Assembly: GCF_963576615.1 (NCBI RefSeq)
Contig: NC_088714.1
Coordinates: forward strand, 42,254,072 to 42,318,071
Length of the DNA stretch: 64,000 nucleotides
From: Watersipora subatra
Lineage: Eukaryota; Bryozoa; Gymnolaemata; Cheilostomatida; Watersiporidae
Direction: 5' to 3'
Below, one piece after another: positions 23,501 to 35,200 of this stretch. The notes under the pieces are model-generated. The model made no database searches and was not told the DNA's origin. It saw only the letters and a program-made list of their open reading frames with translations. Both the position numbers and the translations under genes were made by a program. Position 1 is the stretch's first letter, and every line of letters starts with the position of its first letter.

Positions 23501-25743
23501 AATCTCAAATCTATATTCCTTAAAGTTTGCTGTCTGTCATCATCCGTTTGAACATCTGTTTGCTCGGCTATCGCTATCAGAATCTTGGAATTAAAATCTC
23601 ACAACCTGCTGGATTTGAACTCACGATTATTGCAACCGCAGTTAAGCAATCCAATTGTCTATCCACCATTCCACGAAGGCTCATACAATTGTAAGCCCTT
23701 ACTATATACTGTATACGGTCTTTGTCCTGATTTATCACGCTAAATGACATAATAATAATCGAAACTCTATCAACTTTATGAAACATGATACGATGCTTTT
23801 TCATCTTTTTGTGAACTTTTATTTTCGGTTTTTCATAAGGTTCAATTACTAAATCGGTAAAGGCCAATACTTTTCAGTTGGCCGGATAATTGTATTATCT
23901 TGAATAGGAATAGCTCTACATTCTCTCTCCGTTCGTTTTCTCTCTGTTCGGTCAGACAGTCCTATATCTCATTTTACATTTATACCAGTATTAAGAAATA
24001 CCAGTATCGTCGTATTCAAAGTTTTTATAGTATCTTCTGCTGGAACAGTAACATTTTTTATATACACACACACTTCTATGCGGCTGATTACTATTATTAA
24101 TTCAACTTATTCAGGATTTTTATTTCGCTTTCTCAGTTCGTATTAATTGTATCATTACCAAATCATCTTTTATTGTAATCATAGCAAAACAGACTTAATT
24201 TAGCTATTACTTGCTAATTATTTCACATTTATATTTAAATGTGACTTACAACTTTTATAATTGTTTTATTTTATTTCTTAGTATATGTGATCTGCACAAA
24301 ACATTTTCCTCATGATATGAAGTTTGAAAGTTACAGTTGTTTGACAAAATTTGAAAACCTTTACAGTTGTTTTATTTTATTTTTTTAATTTATTTAAACT
24401 GCACCAAACACTTTTCTCAGGATATAAAGTTTGCAAGTTAGAATGGTAACTGCTGTTATATGTTAAATAAAAATAAGTTTTCTGTGCCAAGACTTTTATT
24501 ACTCGGGCAATGCCGGGCATTCACCTAGTACTCCGCTACATGTTAACATTTAATTGTTGTTGTTCTCGGTACAAGAGAGTTATTGATGTTATTAATAAGC
24601 GAGTAAAACAATATAAACGTACCCAAACCAATGGCAGCGGCAATGGAACTGTTCAGTGGATAATAATATCAGTGATTGGCAACCACCATCTTATTTTACT
24701 TATGATCTAGGAGTTGTACCCTCGTTTCATAGTTGGATGTTCAGTCTAGGATTTATTCATTGCTATAGTAGCGGATATTTCAGTGTATAAGTCGAAAATT
24801 GGATACGAAATTTCAAGCTTAGAAAGTCTATTCTTGACTTATACGGTGTGACATTTTTTATGAAACAAATGCTAGTAAATTCAAATGTACGAAGACCATC
24901 GCAAATCAAAATAATATGATATGACATATAGGAATTTATTACAAAATAGTAAAATACTAGTAATCCTACTCAACATGAGATCAAATACAAAGTCCCATTC
25001 TTCATCATTTAAATTGTCATAGCACAGGTCATCTTTGTGAGCAGTGTTTTTGTTTTGAATTTAGCGCTATTTTTTGTAGTATCCGCCTACGACCCCACAC
25101 TTCGATAATCCATTTGACATATTCACTATCGTTCATCCATCTTTTTTCTTCTATATGAATCAGCATTTCTGGCAAAAATCTGTCATGTTATTCCTGTTTT
25201 TTCAAAAATGTATTATCATAGGTGACAGTTTCATTCTATTGGCGAGGTGATCCAATGCATTGATGAAGTGTTGTCTTTCGTGCCATGTGATCTTCACCAG
25301 AAACGTTTTCTCTCACACTCTTCATGGTTGTAATACTCATGGCACCAAAAACATCGGCAATTTCGCTGTTGATGCAGTTGATTGCCATTTCTTTAGCTAC
25401 ACATCGCCTGCTTCTGAAAGACCGAAATATTCTGATCAAGTGATTGGAGGAGTCATTTAGATTTGCCAGTGGTCGACTTATACGGCAGGCGCGTGTCAAA
25501 ACCAAACTTACAGACTTCAACTTACACGCCATGTCAACTTGTACACCGGAATTTACTCTATGTATATATTTGTTGCATTATAACTATTTAACTAATATTG
25601 CTGCTCAGGACTCACCCATCCCTGTACAAAGATGTTTGTGTGTGATAGGGGAGCGATGCTGCTGTGGCACATGGGTGACACCCGCCTTTCACATCGATAA
25701 CAAGAAGGTAGACAAGAGCGTCCCGGTGAGACTACCCTCCTAG
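14523..25743 (+). CDS. DUSP12: DUSP12-like dual-specificity protein phosphatase
   Basis: Seven exons: 14523-14788, 17986-18099, 18977-19104, 19800-19887, 21671-21842, 22097-22145 and 25649-25743. They total 912 bp, or 303 residues plus stop, and phases agree at all six introns (2, 2, 1, 2, 0, 1). Exon 1 opens MVVQVLEHLYLGSFDD and carries the presumed general-acid loop (PILDMENENLL). The catalytic signature is split by intron 1: VH + C gives HCTAGQSRS, an intact HCx5R loop. Exon 3 (GFEEQLTMYEHMGW) is the conserved phosphatase C-terminal helix. The DUSP12-specific C-terminal zinc region follows: YKCKKCR (exon 4-5), FIEPMKWM (exon 5), CMKCSAKVGSWSW (exon 6) and CCCGTWVTPAFHI (exon 7). Family members dephosphorylate Tyr and Ser/Thr substrates and have been linked to ribosome biogenesis; that role is from the family, not this sequence. 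The protein is slightly shorter than the human one (340). An AATAAA lies at 26013, about 270 bp after the stop. Introns 2, 4 and 5 begin with minisatellites. Confidence 0.9.
14789..15865 (+). other. DUSP12 intron 1, first part
   Basis: No array or element recognised. An open frame at 15303-15641 has no motif. Confidence 0.5.
15871..15907. repeat. Perfect 16-bp-arm hairpin
   Basis: GTTATATATGGTTATG and its exact inverse CATAACCATATATAAC are separated by five bases (ACGGA). It lies in DUSP12 intron 1. Possibly a transposon terminus or footprint. Confidence 0.8.
15990..17985 (+). other. DUSP12 intron 1, second part
   Basis: Starts with a GC-richer motif (CCACGACCAAACACGAGCAA then AGCGAGTGTTTGGG, a short imperfect inverted repeat) that may be the edge of a dispersed element; no other end was found. 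The remainder up to the exon 2 acceptor shows nothing identifiable. Confidence 0.35.
18104..18790. repeat. 15/30-bp minisatellite hugging DUSP12 exon 2
   Basis: The first 240 bp are near-perfect 30-bp units (TACTGTGAACTGTTCTACTG, then TTAACTGCTT); the rest is the 15-bp monomer TACTGTGAACTGCTA with many variants. The array starts within about five bases of the intron 2 donor (GTTAGT at 18100). It produces open frames on both strands (for example 292 codons on minus) that are low complexity. Confidence 0.95.
19905..20870 (+). repeat. 16-bp minisatellite of splice-donor-like units
   Basis: About 60 tandem copies of GTAGGTAAGGATCACT in DUSP12 intron 4. The true donor (GCAG|GTAAGG) is at 19888 and the array grades into it through degenerate copies (CTGTATGTAAGGGTC). 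Each unit contains TAGGTAAG, a close match to the 5' splice-site consensus. A roughly 200-bp higher-order block (with ATCATTGTAGATAAGAATCA) recurs at about 20150, 20370 and 20565. Confidence 0.95.
21455..21505 (+). repeat. tRNA-like SINE fragment candidate
   Basis: GGTCTATCAAGAC followed by GAGTTCGAATCTCGCG resembles the anticodon-to-T-arm half of a tRNA-derived SINE with a B-box. No intact A-box and no second copy seen. Confidence 0.3.
21868..22050. repeat. 31-bp minisatellite after DUSP12 exon 5
   Basis: About six copies of a unit containing CTCATCAAGTATTTTGTCTC, starting about 25 bp after the donor at 21843 and ending about 45 bp before exon 6. It fills nearly the whole of this 254-bp intron. 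Confidence 0.92.
22183..23447. mobile_element. Foldback element FB-1, copy with internal array
   Basis: Same inverted arms as the copy at 10193-10992 (ACCATAACTGCCACTTACAA left, inverse right near 23420-23442), with TTAA at both ends. Instead of the central hairpin it carries about 15 copies of a 34-bp unit. Located in DUSP12 intron 6, starting about 40 bp after exon 6. Non-coding. Confidence 0.82.
22552..23068. repeat. 34-bp minisatellite inside foldback element
   Basis: Unit contains AATAGGCTGAACTCGCTGAA and CTAGTAATACGTTT; about 15 copies with only a handful of substitutions (GCTGAA/GCTCAA). Confidence 0.95.
23605..23675 (-). repeat. tRNA-like SINE head candidate
   Basis: On the minus strand GTGGATAGACAATTGG (A-box-like) is followed 30 bases later by GTGAGTTCAAATCC (B-box-like). 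Suggests a tRNA-derived SINE or tRNA pseudogene; it adjoins the Helitron-like copy. Confidence 0.35.
23700..24528 (+). mobile_element. Helitron-like non-autonomous element
   Basis: Ends with a GC hairpin (CTCGGGCAATGCCGGG) followed by CTAG and a T, as expected of Helitron 3' termini. The body matches the reverse complement of 325-1010 and the copies at 30.8-31.2 and 56.1-56.4 kb. The 5' end is not defined. It lies in DUSP12 intron 6. Confidence 0.6.
24530..25648 (+). other. DUSP12 intron 6, distal part
   Basis: Contains a 98-codon minus-strand frame (25236-25532) of normal composition but no recognised domain; possibly a transposon remnant. No array. Confidence 0.4.
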
Positions 25744-26012
25744 TCCTCAGCTACCACACTTACATGTATTGTCGGGTCTATGCTTTCTCCACAGTCATTT
25801 GCTATGGTGCCCAGGCTACAATCCTGGCAAGACAGAAAGGCACTTGGAAGGATATCGCTACAATTGATCAGCTTTGGAGCTCCAGTGTTAACATTCTCTC
25901 ACATCTCCCACCTCCTGGCCAGTGGTGGCTCCTCAATGTCTTTTTAACATCAGTTCAATGACATGAATTATTTATGTAGCCCTGATCTAGTTTTGGCAAC
26001 ATTTGTATATAC

Positions 26013-26018
26013 AATAAA
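26013..26018 (+). terminator. Poly(A) signal candidate for DUSP12-like gene
   Basis: AATAAA lies about 270 bp after the DUSP12 stop codon and before the 3' end of the convergent oxidase gene. It is the first canonical signal on the plus strand after the stop. Confidence 0.45.
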
Positions 26019-26290
26019 TAACTAACATTGTGCCTCAAGCTAATCAAAATTGTTAACTTTTTCATTACTTCTTCATTATTGTATTATTATAATGAATAAA
26101 CATTATTTTCATTGCATTTATCCTCGTTGTGTGGCATAATGTTTTATGAAACAGCAGTCTTCATTTTGTGAAGGGATTTTCTAATAAACTTCAATGTTAG
26201 CCTGAATTTTTCATTTCAATGGGAAAGTTCTTATAAGTTATTGTTTCATTGACATTGGTAGATAGCCTTAGACCTTTGATTATAGTCGTT

Positions 26291-29200
26291 TTATAGTCTA
26301 GTCATCATGCTCTCGTGTATGACGAGCCCCTTCCTTAGCTTCTGTACATCTGTCTCCCCTGCAACAGACACAAGAGGTAAGTCTATATCAGCTGCATAAA
26401 CATTGTAAGCGGGGAGTTATCTGTCTCTGATTAGAGTGCACGCACTGAATTAACCTGAAGTACGGATAGAGTCCTTGAAGTCCTTCAAGTACAAGGAATG
26501 ATAGAGTAAGTGTTCTTTGCTGGGGTTTTCTTTCTCATTTACATTTAAACCAAATTTACTGCGAAAGTAGTGAATTTAAGCATTAATGAAGAAAAGACAG
26601 GTAATTCTACCTATATCCTTTTGTCATGCCATGTGCATTCCAAGAATAGTCATCGTAGTATCTTTGCAATGGAGTTTGTGGTAAGCTATTGCAAAGATAT
26701 TACACAAATATGCACAGATTCAGTTAGTCTTACATATGTTGGTTCTTTTTAGGCTATCTTATACTCTAGTCTCTAACAATTCTACATTGCAGTAACAAGT
26801 TAAGAATTTAGTACAAGCTAGGCTAGTTCGGTCAGTTTTAGGGCAGCATAATTGCTTGATGATCCATTGTTTCTCGCTGTGAAAAGTCTCACTTAAAAAT
26901 GGATTCACTCAATAACACAGTTTTAAAGAATGCTTATATCAGTGAAGAAGCCAAGGGCCAATTTTATCAGCATATTTTTGCAAAGGATGGATATACAATT
27001 ATACATGTAAATGGAAATTTTAGAAATTAATTTACCTACATAGAATGAGACAAAGTTAAACCGACAATATTTAACAAAAAAATGTCAAAATCTACATACG
27101 GTGCTCGGTATGTAAGCTAAATAATGTGTGAGTTTGCATATAATAAATACCGTTAACCAGTTAAGTTGAGGTATTTATACTGGTGCGAACTGTTGAGTCC
27201 ACATGTTGCGCTCTACATAAGATCGTCCTAGTTCATAGCAGAACATAAAAGAGTACAAACATCTGAGAGTAGACAGTAGTTGTTCTCTGACCTACACACC
27301 TGTCTACTTTGACATACATGCACATGTGTTCCCTGACTAACTCACTGTAGCCTAACATTAGCCTGCCATTAAATGGCTCTAATTTCTGAACCTCTCCACT
27401 GTAACCACATACACTAAAGTAGTAAATTTGAAAGGGGCTGTAAAAGCTAAGGCCCCTCATAGCTCATCAGGTTACGCCTACCTGACAGCTGCATGGCAAG
27501 CTTGAGTTCCTTCTTCAGAATGCTAAGGATGTCTGTGACGCCTTGTTCACCCTAAACCATATTTAAACATGTTGCTCAGAAATCACTCTATCTTTGGCAA
27601 ATAAGCAATTTAGTCGTGTTTTATATCAATTGCGGTAATAGCAAACCGGTAACTGATTATGCATTTACATAGACATGGAGTAGTCATGCTTGAGAAGATA
27701 ACTCCGATAGACAACTCTTCAAATAGAGCAAGACATCACAGTGTAGTGATTTTTTACACAGTCACTACGGATAGCAGGAAGGTAATATAGTTGGCTCAAC
27801 TTACCCCAACAGCCAGACCATAGAGAGCAGGTCTACCGATGAAAACAGCCCTAGCTCCTAGTGACAAAGCTTTTAGCACATCGGTACCTTTCCTCACCCC
27901 ACCATCTAAGTAAACTTCTACTCGGCCTCGCACCTGCGCTACCACTTCCGGCAAAGCTATTATCTGAAAAGAAATTCATGGTCATCTTGCTTTTAGGCAA
28001 CAAGCTGCTGCAACGGAAAATGTGAATAATGTTCTGGTGGCCAGTGATTGGTCAGTTTAGTAGGTTGTGAAGTAGTCAGTGGTCAGTTGTGATAAGTGGA
28101 CTAACATTCTGTTTAGTGCCAGTTCAGAGTCAGTGCATTAGTTTATTTTCATGGTAAGCATACTGATCAGTCTAGTGTGCAGTGGTCAGTCTAGTGGACA
28201 GTGTTTAGTTTAGTGGGCAGTGGTCAGTCTAGTGGTCAGTTTAGTGGACAGTGGTCAGTCTAGTAGGTAGTGGTCAGTCTAGTAGACAGGGGTCAGTCTA
28301 GTAGGCAGCGGTTAATTTAATAGATTGTCTCTTGTGATTATATTGAGCTTATGACAATTGGGGTTCTCTCCTACAGATAATGTATGACAACCAATTTGTC
28401 TCTCTCAAACATATAGTTCATAAATAACATCAAATATGTCTCCAATAAACATCCAGTACATAATGGTACAGTTTAAATACCATTTTTTTAACTATTTGTT
28501 AAAATGATTGTACGCCAAAATCCAAGTTTGGAAAACAGAAAATCTTTAAAGTCTGAACGATTCTTTTGTCCTTCAAGATTGGCTGCAGCTCTATCTTCTA
28601 GTTAAAAAGTCTATGCTAGTACTCTTTTTGTGAATTTTGGACAAAGAATTTTTAGTTTTAGCAGAAGAAATTACATAGATGTGAGTACAGTCGAGTAGTG
28701 TCTAGCTAGGAAAACTGCTTGATAACATTTGCTCGCTAAAACATATTCAAACACGCTTCCGCTAAGGTCATATTCTGGCTGCAAACATCTTTTTGTAGTA
28801 ATTCAGTACAGTAAAAGGCACACTTTGTGATACGTTAGGAGTGTCAGATGTTGTTTCTGAGAAGATCGACTGTGGATCTTTTACCATACCTTTAACGTAG
28901 TGATAAAAAGACAATTTTACCGTAGAAAAAACTCCATCAAGTTGCCTTGCTCCATGATTTGATACTATGATTGCATCCACTCCTGCCTCGATTGCCCTTT
29001 CTGCGTCTTCACCTACGATACACGATGCCAAAGGCTTAGTGATATTACATGGCAGCAAACTTGACTATTTCTAACAATTTATTTTTTCCATTTGATTATT
29101 TCTCTACATTCCATTTACACTCACTTCTTCGGTTGCAAAGCTTATTATTTACCGGTCATCTCTGTTCTTGACTTGCAAAATGTCATTAAGAAGAGATTTG

Positions 29201-32200
29201 AAATTTGAATTAAGGCAAAAAGACACAAAGAGGAAGCAATCCCATTGGTTGTTGGCTGTATGGAGCAAAGAGGAAGCAATCCCATTGGTTGTTGGCTGTA
29301 TGGAGCAAAGAGGAAGCAATCCCATTGGTTGTTGGCTGTATGGAGCAAAGAGGAAGCAATCCCATTGGTTGTTGGCTGTATGGAGCAAAGAGGAAGCAAT
29401 CCCATTGGTTGTTGGCTGTATAGAGACGTTGAAGAGAATATTTTTAGGAGAAAAGTGAAGAAGGTCTCAATATAACAGATTCTGTAGAGAGGTGCAAAGG
29501 ACAACTATGATGGAACTGGAGAGTGTCAATGTAGTGAATGCAGACTAAGAAAGGAAAACTACCAGTAATAGTTGGTCGTAACTTGCTGAGAGCGACCTCA
29601 TTAAGACTGGTATCATACTAGCATATGCAGCAGGTGTGACAGAGAAATGAGTAAAAACATCAAGAGATGCAAAGCATGAAATACAAAGCCAGGATGAAAA
29701 TAAACATTGTGCAAGAAAATACAAGGAGTTAAAGATAAACTTACACAAAACCTTAGTAAATTTTATCAAAAAGTATGGATGTATTTTTATCATCTACGAT
29801 GGTTTTTAATGTTTGTGGTGATCTGACGGCCAGAATGTTTCAAGATTAAAATTGACAAAACCTATTCGTGGTTAAAGCGTTTAGAACAAGCGAAAGCGCG
29901 AGTATGACGTCTCATAGCTGCAAAGAGACCGACAGAATAGAGACGCGCAAAGCTGCAACTTAAATGCAATAGCCGGTATCAGCTATAGCAATGATAGCAA
30001 CTAGTGATGTTTTTTTGGAGCGCATTTTTCTTCTGAGCATTTTAACTGCAATCAAGCTGTCAATTTTAATATTAAAACATCTTCGCAATCAGAACACCTC
30101 AAACGTCCAAAACAAATCGCAAATGATAAAAAAAACCAATACTTTTTAATAGAATCTACTAAAGTTTTGTGTAAGTTGATCTTTAAACGAGACGAGAGTA
30201 GGTTGAAGAAATGCTGAAACAAAGAACATGGAGGACCCAATGTTAGTTAGGGAGGACCCTAGCAATACCCTAGCATGTTAGTTAGGGTAGAGAGAAAATA
30301 AAACATCAGGATAAAAGGCTATGACATAGTTAATGATTTGTAGCAAAACCTTCAAGCAACGACTTAGAAAATTGAAAGACCTTAAAAAAGTGAGAGACAC
30401 TTTATAGAGAGCTGAATGGTTCATTACAATTGAAAATGGTTTGACAGGAGCCTGCTCAGTACTGCCAGACAGGCAAATGACAGACAGGCAGGTGACAGAC
30501 AGGCAGGTGATAGACAGGATGAGCTAGTACCAGGAACAGATTTTATCAAAGGAACAAACATGGGTGCATTGAGTACACTTGAGAACATCATGAATAAAAT
30601 GGATGAGATCAAAGAAAACGAGAAATGAATTTCGTCTAAAATGTGAAGAAAGTTATGAAGACAGTTCTGAATAGGAGGTATAGTCAAAACTATAAACTCA
30701 TGGGCTATTTCAGTAGTCCAACCATAGAGTTATCTTCCCTGGACATCCTTGCTTGATGTAAGCAAGCTAAAAGTTTGAAAGTTAGAGACGCAAATGTTGT
30801 TATATGTTAAATAAAAATAAATTATACTTAATTAGACTAAATTATAATTATATAAAAATAAAATAGACTTCTTTATTACTTTATTTATTAAATAACTTTT
30901 TATTGTAATTATAGCTAAACAGATTATATTTAGCCATTACTTGCTGATTATTTCACATTTACATTTAAATACATTTGCAGTTTCATTTTTCTTCCTAATA
31001 TATTTCAACAAAACACTTCTTTCATGATATGAAATTTAAAAGTTGTAGTTGTTTGAAAAAGCTTGAAAACCTTTACAGTTAGTTTTTTTTTCCTCTTAAT
31101 TTATTTGAACTGCTTAAAAATATTTTCTCATGATATGAAGTTTAAAAGTTAGAATGGTAAATGTTATATAAAAATAAATTTTCTGTCCAAAGACTTTTTT
31201 ATTACTCAGGCAACGCCGGGTTGTACAGCTCATAGTTGATGGCAATCGATTAGCTTCTCATCACACTAATGTAATACAACCCAGTATGACTATCTATGTT
31301 ATCTATGAGTAACTGATTGCATTAACTCACTTACTTAACACTATCTATTCAGTGCCTTTGCAAGTCATGTAGGTATGGAATTGCTTTAAATAATAAGCAT
31401 ATATTAGAGTAATAAACTTTAATCATCATTTCTTTAATATGAGCATTAATTACTATCTTAACTGTGGAAATTCATCATCATTGTTTAACTATTTTCATGG
31501 CTGATGTTATTGACCTGGTCAATCACTACGACTGACTAGCACAAAAAAGGGGCGCGGCCTAAACGCTCCTTGTTGGCTTCGGAAACGCTCGTGTAGTTAT
31601 CACTCTAGGGGGAGATAACTCTATGGGTCCCACACACATCTAGAATGCTCTGGAATGTTCTGGAATGTTCTGGAATGTTCTGGAATGTTTGGATAGACTG
31701 CAAGACAAACAGTGCCAATGCATAAGGAGCTCATGTGCTGTATACCATGTACTCTGACTCGTGTACCACAAAAAGATGTTGGTTAAGAAAACGGATAGAA
31801 GACGAAAATCATTTCTAGTGAAAACATGTTACCTCGTTCAATAGATTGTAACTCTAAACCCTAAGAGGGCTGCACTGTCAAATATTGCCAAATCAAGCCT
31901 TAGGCCGTAATCTTTGAGAAAAAGAGTTGCACCATATGAGATTTGAACCCACAACGTTTGACTCCAACACCCAGCACGCTACCACCAGCACTAATCCTTC
32001 ATCTTCTATTGTGTCATAATTATTGTGCATATAATTATTTTGAGCACACCTGACGATTTCTCATGGTGCTCAAGATTGCATGGGTACCAGTATGAATAAT
32101 ATTAGCAATAAATATGAAGAGAATACACATTCACCAAATATATAAATTATTGTTGCTGAGGTTTAGTTGTTAATCCAAGGTACAACACGAAAGGTTCAAC

Positions 32201-35200
32201 AGGTAACAATTGACAAAATTTTACTTTGACTTTTTGATTTGACAAAAGATTCACCTGTGAGAATGCCTTTAGCTACAACCGGCAGCGCCGTGATGCTTTT
32301 GAGCCAGGCCACATCCTTCCAGGTAACCGATGGATCAAAGAAAGTGTCTGAGAAGAAGTTCAGTCCGGATCCTCCTGAGTTGTTGGCCATTCCTGACTCC
32401 ATAGATGGAATGCCGTCAAAATTGGCCATGCTTGAGAACAGAGCCATTTTGTTATGAGTCTTATAGACCGCACTATAGATCACACTATATACTACACTAT
32501 AGACCGCACTATAAATCACACTATATACTACACTATAGACCGCACTATAAATCACACTATAGACTGCGCTATAGACTGCACTATAGACCGCACTATAGAC
32601 CGCACTATACACTGCACTATAGACTGCACTATAGACTGCACTATAGACCGCACTATAGAAGGCACTATAGACTGCACTATAGACTGCACTATAGACCGCA
32701 CTATAGAAGGCACTATAGACTGCACTATAGACTGCACTATAGACTGCACTATAGACCGCACTATAGACCGCACTATAGACTGCACTATAAACCGCACTAT
32801 AGACTGCACTATACATTGCACTATTCCCAAAAAAGAATAAATGTCATTATAGGCAGTGTGTAAATTTACTACTTCTGCACTCCTTAAGAAATTATATTAT
32901 ATCATGTCATATGATGCTACAACATATTATAATTTCTATTGTATTAAATTTACTATATTATCACATTATTATATCATATCACATTATATCATGTTATACT
33001 ATATTATATCATACTGTACTTATTGCAACTATGATACTGAAAAGCTATTTCTCAAGTAGTTTAGTGAAGTATTAAGTTTTTTGTCCATATCAACATTCAG
33101 TCTAAGCATTCAAATGAGTATCATTGTTAGCAACAACAAAAAATACGTTAATTAAAAATTGCAAGTTTTCTTTGTTCATAGCATAACCATGATGTTATGA
33201 ATGGTTGAAAAACATGCTTCTAGATTTAAATATGCAGATTTGTGATGAGACTTCCAGTTGTCAGCGATACTACTAAGATGAGCTCGTACTCAACTGTAAA
33301 TAGCCTCTGGCGATGCTAGTATTGACTTACCGGAGGTGTTGTGGCACTTTAAACTTGATTCTGGTGTCGGAATAGCGAGTACCAAATGTGGGTGTGTCTA
33401 CAGTCAATACTAAAGCCTTGAATCCATAGACTTCAGCCCTTTTTACCATTTTTTGTGTGATTGCTCGATCTCTGTAGACATGCATAGTTTTAGATGCTTC
33501 AAATAATAGCCCTTTTTGATAGCCCTCTTTTAATTTATTCGTGCAGTTGCTGATCCAGTTTTACACAATTAAGCTGCCAAATTATGCACAAAAGTCACAT
33601 AAACGAAACAAAAGAGGCATGAGGCAAATCGCCAAAGTTAAATATTAATTCTTTGCAATTTTTGGTAAATTTGTCTCTTATTTATGAGTTTAGTTAATAT
33701 GCAATAGGTGTGCAGCGGGTGTGCAGATGGTGTGCAGCGGGTGTGCAGCAAGTGTGCAGCGGGTGTGCAGTGGGTGTGCTTGCGAGTGTGCAGCGGGTGA
33801 GCAGCAGGTGTGCAGCGGGTGTGCAGCAAGTGTGCAGCAAGTGTGCAGCGGGTGTGCAGCGGGTGTGCAGCGGTTGTGCGGCAAGTATGCAGCGAGTGTG
33901 CAGCGGGTGTGCAGCGGGTGTGCAGCGGGTGTGCAGCGGGTGTGCTTGCAGGTGTGCAGCAAGTGTGCAGCAAGTGTGCAGCAGGTATGCAGCAGGTGTA
34001 CAGCAGGTGATGAGTGTTAAGTATCGATATGCTTGGTGGTCTGATACTCCAAAATTCACAGAGATGGCGAATAACAAAGTTTGTCATATTAGCTTTGCTG
34101 CAGATGTAAGGCTAGTCAACATCAAGTTCTAGACAATAACTATTAGCAGTTTCATTATGACATAAATACACCCAAATGTCGATTTTGTGTGATTTCTGCC
34201 TATACAATTTGGTTTCTGCTAAAGTATCTTTATTTACTTAACCTAGTAAACTACTTTAAGGTTCTTCACTGTTGCCTATATACCATATGTAACATGCCAA
34301 TATAGCATATGTAACATGCCTATATACCATATGTAACATGCCTATATACCATATGTAACATGCCTATATACCATATGTAACATACCTATATACCATATGT
34401 AACATGCCTATATACCATATGTAACATGCCTATATACCATATGTAACATACCTATATACCATATGTAACGTGCCTATATACCATATGTAACATGCCTCTG
34501 AGGTTAACAGCTGTAACATCAAGTATAAGATACGTGCATGCTTTAACATATGTCAACTGTTAATAGGTATATCTAACCTCGTGATGTACAGTTGGTACCA
34601 TCTAAGAGAGTTAGGAACATGTTCAGACAACTCTCTCGCGCTGGTTGTTGCTATGGTGCTTAAGACAAAACAGGTATTCATTGCTTCAGCAGCTGCAATA
34701 CAGAGATGGTAGGAAGAAACGATTCTTTTACATGCTTTAGTCATTACAAGGTTTCCCTTAGATATAATAATTAATTAGACACGCATTATTAGGACAATAA
34801 CATACTATTGTTCTAATAACTATTAGAACAATAATATATTGATAATTTTGAGTTCTATTAATTATTAGATGACGTAATTAATGACATAATTATGACACGC
34901 AAATAGGAATAAGTGAGCTGACGTTTAGTAGGGTATGGTGGCAAAGTGATATAAGGTTAAGTGAATAATAGAATAGGGAGGATAGCGAAAAGAAATATCG
35001 GATAGAGATGCAGGTGAATAATCAGGTAGATAGGCAGATGAATAATCAGGTAGATAGGCAGGTGAATAATCAGGTAGATAGGCAGGTGAATAATTAGGTA
35101 GATAGGCAGGTGAATAATCAGATAGATAGGCAGGGGAATAATTAGGTAGATAGGCAGATGAATAATTAGGTAGATAGGCAGGTGAATAATCAGGTAGATA

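Noticed and set aside
25236-25532. 98-codon minus frame as a gene
   Set aside because: Composition is reasonable but there is no recognised domain, it is antisense inside DUSP12 intron 6 and no splice partners were seen.
31930-31995. Functional tRNA gene
   Set aside because: A- and B-box-like strings are present but a paired acceptor stem could not be drawn; a SINE head is the simpler reading.
32196-32816. 206-codon minus frame starting with YSAV repeats joined to oxidase sequence; acceptor inside the 12-bp array
   Set aside because: Splicing at CTATAG|T inside the array would also keep frame, but the acceptor TGTTCTCAAG|C at 32430 has a pyrimidine-rich tract and gives RMANFDGI, which matches the family (LTLKNFEGI-like) without extra residues.
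33638-34132. Several frames with Cys- and His-rich repeats resembling zinc-binding peptides
   Set aside because: All frames of the 11-bp GC-rich array are open on both strands, so the cysteine spacing is imposed by the repeat.
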